Notes under the pieces: generated by a model | Database searches by the model: none | Told to the model about the DNA's origin: nothing | The model's input: the letters and a program-made list of their open reading frames with translations, nothing else | Source of the DNA: Strongylocentrotus droebachiensis | Lineage: Eukaryota; Echinodermata; Echinoidea; Camarodonta; Strongylocentrotidae | Assembly (NCBI GenBank): GCA_035222895.1 | Contig: JAVYIG010000035.1 | Span: 434,001-498,000 of the forward strand | Direction of reading: 5' to 3' | Length of the DNA stretch: 64,000 nt | Shown here: in pieces, positions 1 to 13,900 of the stretch | How positions within the stretch are numbered: the stretch's first letter is position 1 | How the letters are laid out: each line of letters opens with the position of its first letter | Translations under genes and position numbers: made by a program

Positions 1-722
1 TGTAAAAAACTTCATTTATATAATGGCATAAAATAAGAGAAATAGCATACCTAAAATTTGAAATAAATCGAACCAATAAGAAGGGAGTTAAGAATGTTTG
101 AAATATGAGATCAATAAATCTATGCAAACCTCAAATTTGATAATTCTTCATGGATTGTGTACAAAAGAGAAAACACATTTCTGTTTTTGTCCCAGGTGCC
201 TTTTCCCTTGGGGCACTATCCAAAATAGATTATGGGTGACATACTGTTTATTGTACAATATTGAAATAAGTTGACATTTTAGACATTTTGCCACTACATC
301 ACAGTGACACGATAGATGTATCCATTTGAAAGTGCCCATACGTATAACGATAAAAAAATTCAAAAAAACACAACTTTCTTCTTTTTGTCCGATTTCGTTC
401 AAACTTCCACCGGTCTGGATCTCTGATATATTACCCTTTCTTTTATTACTAGTTGTTTGTATAAAAGTTGGATCTTCCTTTTATACATCTTTATTGAAGA
501 ATGTGGTGTCAGGCTCTGATTTGCATATTCACACAATTCTCAAACAACAAGATAATGTGCAAAACACTATTCTAATCTTTTCATATCTCTCATATCAGGA
601 TATCGGAGGAAATAACCCAACTCATCAGTTAAGGGTAATCATGCCAATATCCAGGCGTTCTAAGCTTCCGTACTACAAACGAAAAAAAATCGGCAAATCG
701 CACACTATCACAAGTGTCTTAC
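1..722 (-). other. Gene A intron 14 (partial)
   Basis: Intronic sequence after exon 14. Most of it matches the start of the same intron in gene B (60537 to about 61250), including a block with GTGCCCCAAGG-like sequence near 200 (61090 in B). I see no exon, RNA gene or transposon in it. Confidence 0.6.
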
Positions 723-789
723 GAGTACGATTGCTATAACCGGGCCAGTGAATGCCCAGATTGTCCCATCTGTTGGATTCAGCCAGCAA
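723..789 (-). CDS. Gene A exon 14: extracellular loop 2 and start of TM5
   Basis: A 67-nt exon, phase 2 to 0. It encodes [20 protein letters not shown] and VL. The motif C-W-L-x6-I-W-A-F-x-G-P is diagnostic for the family; the cysteine is the partner of the TM3 cysteine. Donor CTC|GTAAGA. Bases 1-722 to the left are the following intron, and the TM5-end, TM6, TM7 and tail exons lie outside the window. Confidence 0.9.
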
Positions 790-3141
790 CTGTATTTTAA
801 ATTGGAAGATAAAGATAAAACATTTACTTCAATATGCAAAATGTTTGATTGTTTGCATTCGTTTTGGGTACCTTTGTAAATATTTGACATTTGAACTATG
901 CTATTAAAATGCAACTTATTTCCATGGAACATCATGTATATTGATAAAAATAGTTTTTTTCAATAAAATAAAACTCACCTTCGTTCATAGCCATAGCTCT
1001 GATGCCTTACGCCTCCAGTTATAATGAGTATCACAGCTGGAACACCTGTGAAATAAGGACATAGTATGGTATATTACAAATGGCGGATGTGATACTTTGA
1101 AAATATAGGTTAAATTAAAGCCGAACTATGTTACTTTAACAACCCAATCACTGTGAAGATTCATCATTACCTTAATTTTAAGTGATACTCGAAAACCTGG
1201 CCTTTCTCACGATTGGGATTTACGCCGTCAACGTTCAATGTGTATTGATTGTTATAAAGCCTAAACACTGTTGTCATGAAAAACGATTATGGATTTAATT
1301 GTTTTTAATGCAGAAATATGGCGCCATATAAATGCTATGAGTGATTATTATCAACTTACCCCATCCTAAGATTCCATAAACCCAAGTTCGAGGATTACCA
1401 GAGTCAAAAACTTGGATGATCTGACGGTAGAGGTGTACACCCTCGACGAGCATCCAAAACATCATTGCTAGGGAGAAGTAGTGCAGGATGAAGGCATATG
1501 CCTTGCATGCAGACTTTGCAAGGGGTTCACATACAAAAATAGATATGATGAACATAAATTAATCATATTTAAGATGGTGTGCAATCGGAATCATACTTTT
1601 CAGACTTAAGTGAGCATAGAAAAGTAACAATCAATGAGAATCTAAAAGAAAATTTCAAAATTGGGGCATCTGACCACTCAAGTGTTGATGGGCATTGGAG
1701 GTAACTCTTCGCTCGGACACGATCTTGGGTGGAAAGGAGAGGCAACCTGACCGCGCTTGACAAAACCATTCAGTCCTGAGACTACATCTGGTAGCCAGAG
1801 CACAATTATACTCATCTTTTCTCATTCTTTGTTTGTTTTACTGTTGAGCAAGACCGTATTACTGATGCACATGTTCCTTAACATTTGGATGGCTACTTGC
1901 TTTTTTTTGTCTGGTGTTGCATTTTGCTTAATCAGACCTTCTAACCGTTAAATGAATCTCCCATCCAAGCGTGAACATTCGAAACTTGATTCTAATTGAT
2001 GTTGGTAGAGAATAATCTTTTTCTTTAATTTGAAATATACTTTAATATATTTTATTGATGGCTGATATGAACAATTTTAAGATGAAACAGTGTCCACTTT
2101 TTTGTTCTTTAATATTATTCTTAAATGTATATATTTATAGTAGCACACGGCTTCAATAAGGAAATCGGGGAAATGGATAGCCTTCCAGGAACCTCAGCAT
2201 ACAAAATAATCAAGATTACCTCAATTTTAATAGGATTGATGCCAGCAAAGAAGGTGATATCGACAAACAGAATGGCGACCATCAAGTTGGCATGAATTAT
2301 AACCCGGTCAGCTGTCAACGATCGTCTATGTATAAAGTGAAAATTAGACCCGAAGAGTTACAGAGAGTTTTTATCCAAGTTAAAGAAATTTACGTTCGTT
2401 TTTTGGTTTTAATGTTATTCATATTCTATCCATGGCACAAACAAAACAAAAATGTTTAATTCACCTTTATTTACTTAGAGATTTAAAATGTAAATTGGTT
2501 TCCTGGACCTTCTGTGTTATAGGATTACAAATCAACTCTGTAGAATTTCAGCCTTTGGTTAAATATATTACTTTGAGGCAAATATATTATGGATGTATCG
2601 TGCCTTGCACCCTAAATCCTGATTTTCCATACGAACAGTGCACGCAGTGAGTGCAAAAGACCATACCTTCTATATTATGGGGGAATCCACGGTCAGTGCC
2701 CGAGCATTTCATTTTATTACACGTAATTGTTTTAATTTTAAACAGAATACAGATATCACAAAAACAAAGAAAAGAGACTTTAGAGTGAATAAAAGAATAT
2801 TCATTGTCTTTTTTTTCTTCTTCTTGCTAGTCATTTCCTTTTGTCTAATAAGTATATCCTATCAAAAATAAAGCACTACCAATTTTAGAATTTAATTACA
2901 TGAACAAATTATACATAAATTATCAAAATCGCCCAAGTTATACTGGGTTGTCAATCATTTTAAACTATAAATTCCTTGATATTTTTACCTGAAAATAAAG
3001 AAAGTAATCAGACCAATAACGAGTGACGTCACAGATAATCCAAGGCCAGCCCAGGTTAGAATATCACTGATGATATCTCCATCCTAAAAAGTATTGTTCA
3101 ACACATAGCTTTCAACGTTATTAATACTCTTGGTATAAAAT

Positions 3142-3189
<48 letters not shown>

Positions 3190-6100
3190 GTCGAAGACAA
3201 AATAATATAATGGACTTTATATCTGTAAGACTAATTCACTCATTTTGTCAAAATGTATCCCTGTCAAAAACTATTATCATGGGAAAAAAGCGTTTAGGAT
3301 AAGCACATTCCAGGTAAAGGGGAAATATTTCATACTTTTGAAATATCGTTGCATCTGAAGGGATCATTTCGATTATTTTCTTATTAAAAGATATGAATAT
3401 TCTCACAATTATCTCGCCAATATAACATTTATACGTTATAATGATAAAAATCATTAATTCAAATAGCGCACAACATATCAGAATCTTTCTTTAATTAGCT
3501 GCTTTTTTATTAAGCTCACCAACTATGGATAATTATAGTTAAATTTCAAACACGTTTGTGAAATGATAAGCTCAAATATAATACATCATGATTATATCTT
3601 ACCAGCTCACTCGGCAGCAAACTCACGAGAATGGCAAAGCTGGTCATGTGATCACAGTAGCATGACGTCATATTCACTTTGTCCGTCGAGGTTTCTCGAC
3701 AGCCGGTAGAACTCCACTTGCTTTAAATAACATAGCAAACGAGAAATGTTACCAGATAAAAACATTTTACTTCATTTTGTTTGGATACAGTTATGAATTT
3801 CGTTTTCTCTGTATCGTTTTCTAAAAAATAAAGTCATAATCTATTCCGCTCCAATATAAGAAGCACATTGTATAATCTAGTATTCGGGGGTTATTACTAG
3901 ATAAAAAAATAACACTTTATTACATTTTCTGAAGCAGTATTTTGTTTATTCTACAGATACAAAGTCATCTTTGTATTTAGCTTATAAACAAATCAAGGAT
4001 AACGATGTGGAAAGGGACAATGTACGTTTTTTGTCGTATTACATTTTACTTCATTTCAATTTTTTTTTTTTTTGGAAGAGAACATGATTGTATTTGCCTT
4101 TTGTTAAAACAAAAAATCAGTTGAATTTGTGTTAACAAATTGGGTTTATTGTTGTTTAACTTGTAAAAGAAAATACAAGTCATATGATGAAGAAGAAAAA
4201 GAATATCAAACGTTATGATATCAATTCCACATTCCCTAAACAATTCTGGAGATTATATTGCCCTATCCTACGTATTTTATCATCTGTTAGCAACAAAGAG
4301 ATCTCCACTTCATGAAACATTGACGAATGATAATTATATGAAGTGTAAAAATGTAAATTTATTAATGTAACAAGTACATCTAGAAATCAAATAAAAGGCA
4401 AAATATATTCGAAAATAATTTCTGATAACATGATATTATTGCCTTCAAAATAATACCTGGTCGTTATATTCCAGAAGCTGCATGTTGGTGAAAAGTATTT
4501 AGGACCGATAATCTGCAGTGAAGTAGGAGGAAAAGTGATAAAAAAATGCTAGTAGTACACTGGCAAGCTGCAATTGTATAAAGAGTTTCCTGTAGAATCT
4601 GATTGTATGTGATATTTCCCCAATTTTAGGGTCCTGAAAACAAATCTACCTGTTGTCATTTTTCTACATGACGCCTTCGGTTGTAGCCATAGTAAAGCAT
4701 TAGATTCATTAACATGACTTATGTTTCAATTCAATTTTAAATAAGTGCATATATATATCTATTTCCAGCTACCCTTTTGACATTGATAAACAATATAAGT
4801 CTTCCCAGATCATAGTTATACTCAAATATTGCGGTTGCCATGGTAACGCCTGTATTTTTAGAAAATAACAAATCCAAAATAATGACATGTAGAACTGTCT
4901 AAATATATTCATTTTATTATAAATGTTTGATTACCATTATGAACTTGATTATTCTAGGTTATATTTTGGAGAACAAAATTATATTTAGGTATCTGAACAT
5001 AACCAAAATACAAAGCAAATGTCTAGATATAAATGATTGTTTTCAATCGAGATGAGGGTTTTAAGGTACCAGTCACGATGGTACGGACATGCATGACAGA
5101 AGGGTTGACATGACATGACATATTTATTTTCAGCGAGATTGAATAGATTAAAGATCCCACGGTACTCACTGTAGTGTGGATAAGAGTAAAGTTAAATGGA
5201 ATAGACACCAACTCGTGACCAATGAATACAGTTGCCGTTATGACATTACTTGCAACTCGAAGGTTGACATCATTATTGCCGGTGGTGGCGTTGTTGGCTG
5301 TCTTGTTATTAAGGAGGTCAGCAAGACGTGCGGACGTAACAATCCCTATAGTGACAGGCAGCTGGTCATTTCCATCTGCAGAGGGTGTAGAATCCATTTA
5401 TAATCCATTTAAGTTCACTCAAATCGTAACAAGGTAATCATATCTTCTTCCTAGAATTTTATAATATTCGTTATTTTTTAGGATAGGCATTAGTCACATT
5501 TGCCGCGGCGGCTGTGGGGTCTAAAATATCTACGGCCAATAGTAATTATAAGGCCGCCGCAGCATTACCACGGTCACATACGGTAGCAGTCACATATGTT
5601 AGGGTAGCGGCACGGCGTATTTTGAATTTCTTGGAGACAGAAAACCTACGACTGCCGTACGGCCTTTCAGGTGAAGACGCACGGTCGTTTTAGGGCGTCC
5701 CTGCGGCGGCCATAGGTTCTTGACAAATACTAAGGCAGACGCAAGGTAGCCACAATGCACCCGTACACCCGACGTACTGTCGCCGTGGAAGCACTCTACG
5801 GCATGGCTACGGTGTGTCTTATTGTCTTATTGCTACGGCGAATCTAGAAATTAAAATAGTTATAACTCCGCGTTATAATCCTACGGCGACCTGTACGGTC
5901 TGTAACGATAGAGATACGCCCTAGCTAGGGTGACCCTGAGACAACCGCAGATTCTCTGCGGCCGCCGCAGGTATCTCTCGATTTCGGTTGCCTACGGCCG
6001 CCGTATCCTAGCCGTAGAGCAAATGTGACCTAGGCATTAGGCATGAGCGGTAGACAGATGTAACTGTTATCATCATTGACAGTGTATGCATTCCTTTTTG

Positions 6101-8748
6101 TATAACTATTGATACTGAACTCATCTCTACAGGTGTGGGTGGGTTGGGTGAGCGAAAATGAGGGTGTGCGCAGGGATTGATAACTGAATAGTGTATGAAC
6201 GTCAAGTGGGAAGAGCACTAATGACACTAATTGAATGTCTTCATGACTCCCTACCTTTGGATTGGTCATTCCTTTCACAGAAATAGTGTGCGGGCAAAGA
6301 AAACCGATTTCCGTTCAGGCTGGGGTCCGTCCATTCAGTAGCACACAAATCTTCGATTACAGATCGGTATACATAGATATCTAGCGTGAACGTGTTGCCA
6401 GGTAGCAGAAATAGATATAATTTGGAGAAAGAGAAGTGGTTGAATAAAGGAAAATAATTGGAAAAGACGAAACAGTATCATGGGAACGGAAAACAGAATG
6501 AATGAAGATTTTTTAAAAAGTAGCAAAAGAACACAAAATGTGTAGCTATATATAATGGTATGAAACTTGAAGATAAAATAACTGAGCAAGCTCCCCCATC
6601 AAATATGATATATTACGAAGAAAACATATTAAAAGAATGGAAACTCTTGAGGGATGTTGAGAAGCTGATTAACATTATCTGATTATCTCAGTCAAATTTA
6701 CCGAATCCATCACTTTTTTATATAGTAGAGATTGTAAAAATCCGTAAACATCCCTTTGATGATTAAGATCGCAGTTCAGATTTAGATTCAGATTTCATTT
6801 AAAGTTTCAATTGGTAGTGTATAACATCAACAACATGCCAAAAATATATTACAATTAAGAATGAATTTGTACATAAATCTCATTAAATACAAATTGAACA
6901 TTTTTTAATTCTACAATAATTATAATGACCTTTATTACAATTGATATGTTTACATGTTTAAAACAAGAGCTGGTTCCTTACATTCAACTTGTGAGCTTGC
7001 CATAAAATCTTGAGAAACAATAATACGCTTATTGTAAACGATGCTTTTGAATGCACTTTCTTAATAAATAACATTAAAAGTTTCTAGCGCCCCGTCTTAT
7101 AAAGAGTTGCGACTGATCCAAATCAATCGAAAGTCCTCTAATCAATCGCCAATTTGCAGTTTTTTTGTTTTTATAGTACATAGTTGCCATTGATATCAAT
7201 CCTAAATAAGTTGCCATTGATATCAACTCTTTATAACACATGCATTCACGCGAAAACTAGGCAGTTTAGCGTAGATCACAGGGACTTTACATAAAGGTTT
7301 AAAAATACTAATAAATCATTCCTTCGAAAGTTTCATTGACAAAAACACGTTTTGAGATTTTCGCAATTAAAATATTGATGAATTTTCTTTTTTTGAGGCA
7401 CCCTGCATGTTAATAACACCTCCTAAAATTATGGCGAATCCCAACCTCCTAATTTTAAAGTTCCTATTTATTTATCTTTAGGAACAAAAATACAATTCTG
7501 ATCAACTTACTATTGACTTCGATTGATTGTCCTGTACTGAGATTCATTCCAATATCGAGGACCTTCTGCTCTATGATGACAGGGTTCAGAAGAAGCTGAA
7601 GATTATCCTATATCAAACAGATGGACGCCATTATTATGATTTGTTTTAATTTTTCAGTTTCTGACACAACACTCTAAATTGCGGTGTATACGAGATCGTT
7701 TGAAAAAGTTGAAAACTAATAATGTTGTGATATATTTACGGATTTTTAAGTTCAATGCAAATGCGAGTCGGTTCCCGGCTTCCATCTTGGTCTAGAACCT
7801 TCTAATTTTCCTACTAATAAATCCCTCAAGAGAGTTTGATGTCTTTTAAAATAACCAAAATATTTCTCCTTTATTTCTATTACGATTCATTATGTAGCCT
7901 TCATGATTGTTGAAAGGGGGATGGGGTATGTATCTTAGCAAAGATTTCAATCTCAACTGGATTTCGCATGAAATATGGTACCCGCTATGTTCTTTATCTT
8001 CTAATGATCTATTTCTAGTTGTGAAGCGCCAGGGAGGTCAAGTTTAGCAGACATGGGCGCTATACACAACCCACTTTTATTATTGTTGTTGTAATTATAC
8101 CCGGCTATGATCTTATGATCTATTTCTAGTTGTGATAACACCAAGATTTAGCTGGTTATTAACTCTCTACATGCTACCCAAATGATATCCCTGTGCCACA
8201 ATGTCTTTATCATGGGATTGATATACCAAACGCTTCATGGTTATTAAGATTAAATGTTTCCAGTGCAAGATATACTCTGTACCGGTGGGGAAAAAACTCA
8301 TTATGGAGGTAATCAAGACCAGAAACGGGTACTTTTGCAAAGCCATTGGGTTGCGAAGAACAATCATTCATTTAATTTGTCCCTATATTGTTTTGTGCAA
8401 TATTACACTTGTGGCAAAAGACGAAGAAAGCAACGGAAGCTTTAATGCTCAATCTAGTTAAAGAAATACATAAGGTAGGGATGTATGGTGTATAGCACAT
8501 ATCTTATATTTTATTTTTCGCATTCCCAGGATCTCAAAATTACACGCAAAAAATCTCTTGTTATTTAATTCTAAATTCATAATTCAAAAGATAAGTTAAT
8601 CATAGAATATTTCCCAAACTCGAATATTATCTGTAAAATTGCTAATTTTGCAAATAACGGAACATGATTTGGCAACGGGAACATAAATATTTGGATATAT
8701 TGGATTCGAAAATTTTGAACCTGTGAGCAAAAGGTTTATATATACATT

Positions 8749-8789
<41 letters not shown>

Positions 8790-10873
8790 GTTGTGGCCTA
8801 GTGGATAGGTCACCCGGCTGCAAATCACAATCAAGGTGTTAAATGGGTACACGGTAGGATGAAGTAAAGTGGTTAGATGAACAATTGGTGCGCTTGTAAA
8901 AATGAAACCTGGCTGGAATGCTCCCCAGGTTGTGTGGGTAAGCCTGAATCCGATGACAGGGGTAATATTATATCTGTAAAGCGCTATATAAAAGCCGAAC
9001 ATTATTATTATACATATATTCATATCTATTTACAGACACAGCGTCATCAGCATCGACACTTTTCATCCCAAGGGCCCTTCTCTTACCCTCTCCAGTAATT
9101 TCCGGGGACCTATTTTCAACAGGGTGGAGAAGGGCAAATGTGGATTAATGTCTTGCCAAAGAGATCAGTGCCGGGCTGGAATGAGAACCATAAACCTTGG
9201 ATTGAAAACCACGCCACCTTTATATTGGTACAAATGTTGTACATATATTTTTTAAATAATGGTTAGTTTAGTAATTTCGAGAAGATGTTAACTCGGTTAA
9301 ATAAATGCAAGTGCTACCCATACAGGTCACTTTAAATTTCTCTTTCCCAATTAGGCAGCCAGTCTAAATGGGAAACGGGCATCCTTTCGCTAACTATTAT
9401 CCTTCAGGATTTCTAGAAACCAGTTTCAAACAAAATATTTCTAACTAGATCTCATCCATCAAGATGTTTTTGTTTTAATGACTTTGTCCGTATATTAGAT
9501 TCAATATTGAGCCTTTAATTAATTTGCTCATTTTCTCTTACAAATTTAAAAGAATTAACCATAAACTGCACATATTACCCTTTACAGCTATAAATACCCC
9601 CCCCCCCCCCCCCCAAATGTATAACTTTAATGCATCTTCGGCAATGATCACCAATGCTGTCATTTTGAGGACTTCTCTTTTTCGGAGAAAATCAACAAAG
9701 ACGATGTAATTACTTTGACCTATAGCAAAGACCTTTAATAGTATCAAGACAACTTTCTATGACTTATTTCTGTAATACGCTCGGCTGGAGGAGATTGCTG
9801 TGTGTATAAATCAAAACAAAATAAAAAAGGCACGAAATGTTACAAACGTTGTTAAAGAATTTGTGGAAATGTGTCAATCTTTTTCTTGAGAGCGAGAATG
9901 CAGAGATTTACAAAACTAAGGAGAACAAAAATTCTTCTCGAAACCTTTATTTTTGTCAATGGATGTCATCATGGCATGCTTTTGACAGAACCCCCCCCCC
10001 CCCCCCACCATAGATTAACACGTATAACATGGATTTAATGATTGTTAAATTTCCTAGTATTTCCTTCAAAGTTATTTATATGTGACTTAATTAAAATTAA
10101 AGAAGAAATATGAGGTCTCCAAAAGTGGAAGAAGGACCGCATAAATCACAGGGAATATGCATGCTTTGACAAAAAGAAGGGGAGGGCAGGCCAGATGTAC
10201 ATGTAAAAACGTTTGTTACATGTCGAAACATTTGCTGTTACTTTTGACGGGATGTGGACCTGTAAGCGCTTCGTGCTACGCATCGATTCTTCTGCATGTA
10301 CCACTCTATGCAAAGACCTTTAATAGTATCAAGACAATTCGCTTTGTCTTACTTCTCTAGTACGGTCGGCTGGAGGAGATTGCTGCGTGTATAAAATATA
10401 ACAAAATAAAAAATTAAGTTTTACATGTTCTGGCCCGCCGTACTCTATAATCATGATAATAGTTGATCACAGTTTGTTTCGATTTCATTTTATGTAATAT
10501 ATTTATATTTATGTATTTATTATATATTGTATTGTAAATGCTTTCTCATGTATAAAATTTATATGGATTATTGTATTCGTATTTGCACTTGTTATCTAAT
10601 TCTAACCATGGGGATTCCTAACCGTCTTCATTGTTGCTATTTTATTTTTTCACTCAACAAATAAGATTGGTCATTCATTAACTTCTTTCAAAAGAATTTC
10701 TAATATTGTGTTTTTCTTGCATTTTAAAACATTTTTTGTATTTTTTGACTGATGTAATGAAATGAATCCCATTGGTTAGAAGCGGAAATGTTTAATCATG
10801 TTGACAGGACATCGATGAAAAACAGCTTTGCTGACTCCATTGTTTCTTTTTTATCCTGTATAAATATGTCAAA

Positions 10874-10912
<39 letters not shown>

Positions 10913-13900
10913 CAAAATAAAAAAGGCACGAAATGCTATAATCGCTGTTAAAGAATTTGTGAAAATGTGTCAATCTTTTTCTTGAAAGTATGATTTTTAC
11001 AAGAGAGCGAGAATGAGAATGCAGAGATTTACAAAACAAACGACAATTTCTTTTTCTCGAAACCTTTATTTTTTTTCAATGGATGTCATCATAATGCACA
11101 TGGACTATGCATGCTTTTGACAGAACCCCTTGCCATAGATTAACACGTAAAACATGGATTTAATGATTGTTAAATTTCCTAGTATTTATTTCAAAATTAT
11201 TAATATGTGACTTATTTAAAATTAAATAAGAAATATGAAGTCTCCCGAATTGGAAGAGACACCGCATAAATCACAGGGATTATGCATGCTTTGACAAAAA
11301 GAAGGGGAGGGCAGGCCAGATGTTGTTGTTACATGTGAAAACGTTTGGTGTTATTTTTGACTGGATATGGACCTGTACGCGCTTCGTGCTACGCATCGAT
11401 TCTTCTGCATGTTATGCTGTCGTGCTTAGAGTAGGGACTCACGACTCTTTCCTAATTAAAGCTCTTTTGTCATAGTAGCGTGGCTCTTGAAAGATGTTAC
11501 CTCAGTCCAGTGGCGTACGCAGGATTTTTTCAAGGGGGGGGGGGGTTTAAAATCGAGTCCAAAATTTCGCAACGACTCAGGAAAATTAGAAAATCGCGCC
11601 GGCCAAAAAGTCGCTCAGTAGGGGAGGGGGGGGGGGGGGGTAAGCGGGACTTTTTTTTTGGGGGGGGGAGCCCAAAAGAGGACACTTTTTTTTTTTTTTT
11701 GGTCTCGAAATTTGAAAATTTGACATTTTGCTCCGTTGGGGGGGGGGTAAAGGCCCGGTCACACAGCCCTCCACGGGCGTATCGCGGCCGAATCACGGCT
11801 AAAAAATTCTGCCCGTGAAGCAGACGCTGTTGGACGCTTTGAGGTCGCGATAAAGACGCGATACAGCCGTACTTTACCCGTCGTTACACGCGGTAAGAAA
11901 TTCACACGCGGTTGGCCGCGCGAAAAAGTTTTGGGCTGCCCAAAAATTTAGACCGCGGGTAATCGCGGGCGGTACACGTGGTACACACGCGGTAAAGACG
12001 CGGTACAGACGCGGAACGAACGTGCTAGGACGTGCTACGGCCGCGGTTAAGACGTGGTTACACGCGGAATTGGACGCGAAATTTTAGCGGGTAATCGCGG
12101 GTGGAGCACGGTCATAGCACGTTTGTTCCGCGTCTGTACCGTGTTGTTATCACGTGCATTAGCGTGTGTACCGCGTGTAAGCGTGGTAGGCCGCGGTACC
12201 GCCGCGCTTCACCCGCGATAAGGACGCGGAACAGTCGCCGGCGTCTGTTCCGCGGGCATACCACGGGTAAACCGCGGGTAAGCCAATTTTGCACATTTTC
12301 CACCACGGACAACCGCGGGCAAAAAAAAATCGCGAAATTTTACCCGCGATACAGACGCGAAAGGCTGTGTGACCGGGCCTTAAGGTTAGCTTTTTTAGGT
12401 CAACCATGGGAATTTTTTTTTTTTTTTGTTTTGTTTTTTATAAAAAAAAAAAAAAAGGGGGGGGGGTTTTAAAGAAATTTAGGGGTGGTTTACAAACAAA
12501 AAATTACCAAAGGGGGGTTTAACCCCCCCCCCCCTGTGTACGCGCCTGCCTCAGTCTGCTGTGTAGATGAAGCATTTAGACCAGGTGTAGAAGATGTAAA
12601 TGTATGTGTAGACACTGCAGTGATATTTGGAGGAGAACTCACTGATGCAGTCAAGGTGTGGTCGGATGGAGGCGAAGATGAGGAGGTGAGGGATGGAGAA
12701 GTCGTTTCCAACGGTACACTCGTGGTGGGTTCAGTGGTTGGTGAGTCTGTAGACGATTTGCATGGAAATGTCAATAGTGTAGATCCATCTGGTGGGTACG
12801 TGAGCATAGTCGTCGTGTTAAAGATGACAAAGAGAGCGCACGGGTGTAAATCACTAATATAACGCCAGTTGAAATATCCGTTGAAGCTTACTTGGAACCG
12901 AGAACTCTCTCTACCTCCTGAACCCAAAACAATAAAGAGCACCGACAAAATTAGATGAAGATAGAATTTTTCGCCAATAACGTATATTCTTTTTGTTCAA
13001 ACTGAATTGACTTTCCTTTGATTAAAATTTTGTCTACAATTCTATCACGGAGGACTATTGTCCTAGCTTCTATTCCTAAGTTATTAACCATGAATTTGAA
13101 TTAACTCGATGAATCAAGATTTGTCAAATTCCATCTCTTTCACCTCCAATATCCTACGAAACTATACATTTTACTTGGAACCGAGAACTCTCTCTACCTC
13201 CTGAACCCAAAACAATAAAGAGCACCGACAAAATTAGATGAAGATAGAATTTTTCGCCAATAACGTATATTCTTTTTGTTCAAACTGAATTGACTTTCCT
13301 TTGATTAAAATTTTGTCTACAATTCTATCACGGAGGACTATTGTCCTAGCTTCTATTCCTAAGTTATTAACCATGAATTTGAATTAACTCGATGAATCAA
13401 GATTTGTCAAATTCCATCTCTTTCACCTCCAATATCCTACGAAACTATACATTTTATACGCAGGATTTGCTAACCCTTTTCAAATGGGTGTGGTTAAACG
13501 AAATGCTGACCCGGTAGCTGAAGTCGACAAATCTCAAGATACGCAAAGCCACGATAAAAGATATCATGATCACATCTTATAAAATCATTATAGATAAAGA
13601 TCAGGATGATGATTATCACAGTAATAACAATATTGTTAATGATAGTAGCAGTAGTAATATTATTTATGACAATAAAGATATAGGAAATAAGAATGATAAT
13701 AATAATGATCATGATAAATATTATAATAATAAGAGTAACGACATCAGCAACAATTATAAAACTCGCAGCCGTAAGTTTAATGCTATTGAAAAGATTTTAC
13801 TTATAGGCCTACTTGCTACATAAATATCGGGCAAAATACTAAAATTTTACTTTACATTATATAGAAAGGCTAGTATTCATACGCAACAAATACGCTCGTT

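Noticed and set aside
11751-12380. CpG island or horizontally acquired DNA
   Set aside because: Perfect inverted ends and a TAA target duplication explain the composition as a MITE.
11480-12862. Gly- and Arg-rich frames on both strands
   Set aside because: They lie in G-runs and CG dyads of two nested transposons.
13566-13823. Asn/Asp-rich frame, with a counterpart at 47866-48174
   Set aside because: It is an AAT/GAT trinucleotide-rich intron segment shared by both genes; no splice or start evidence.
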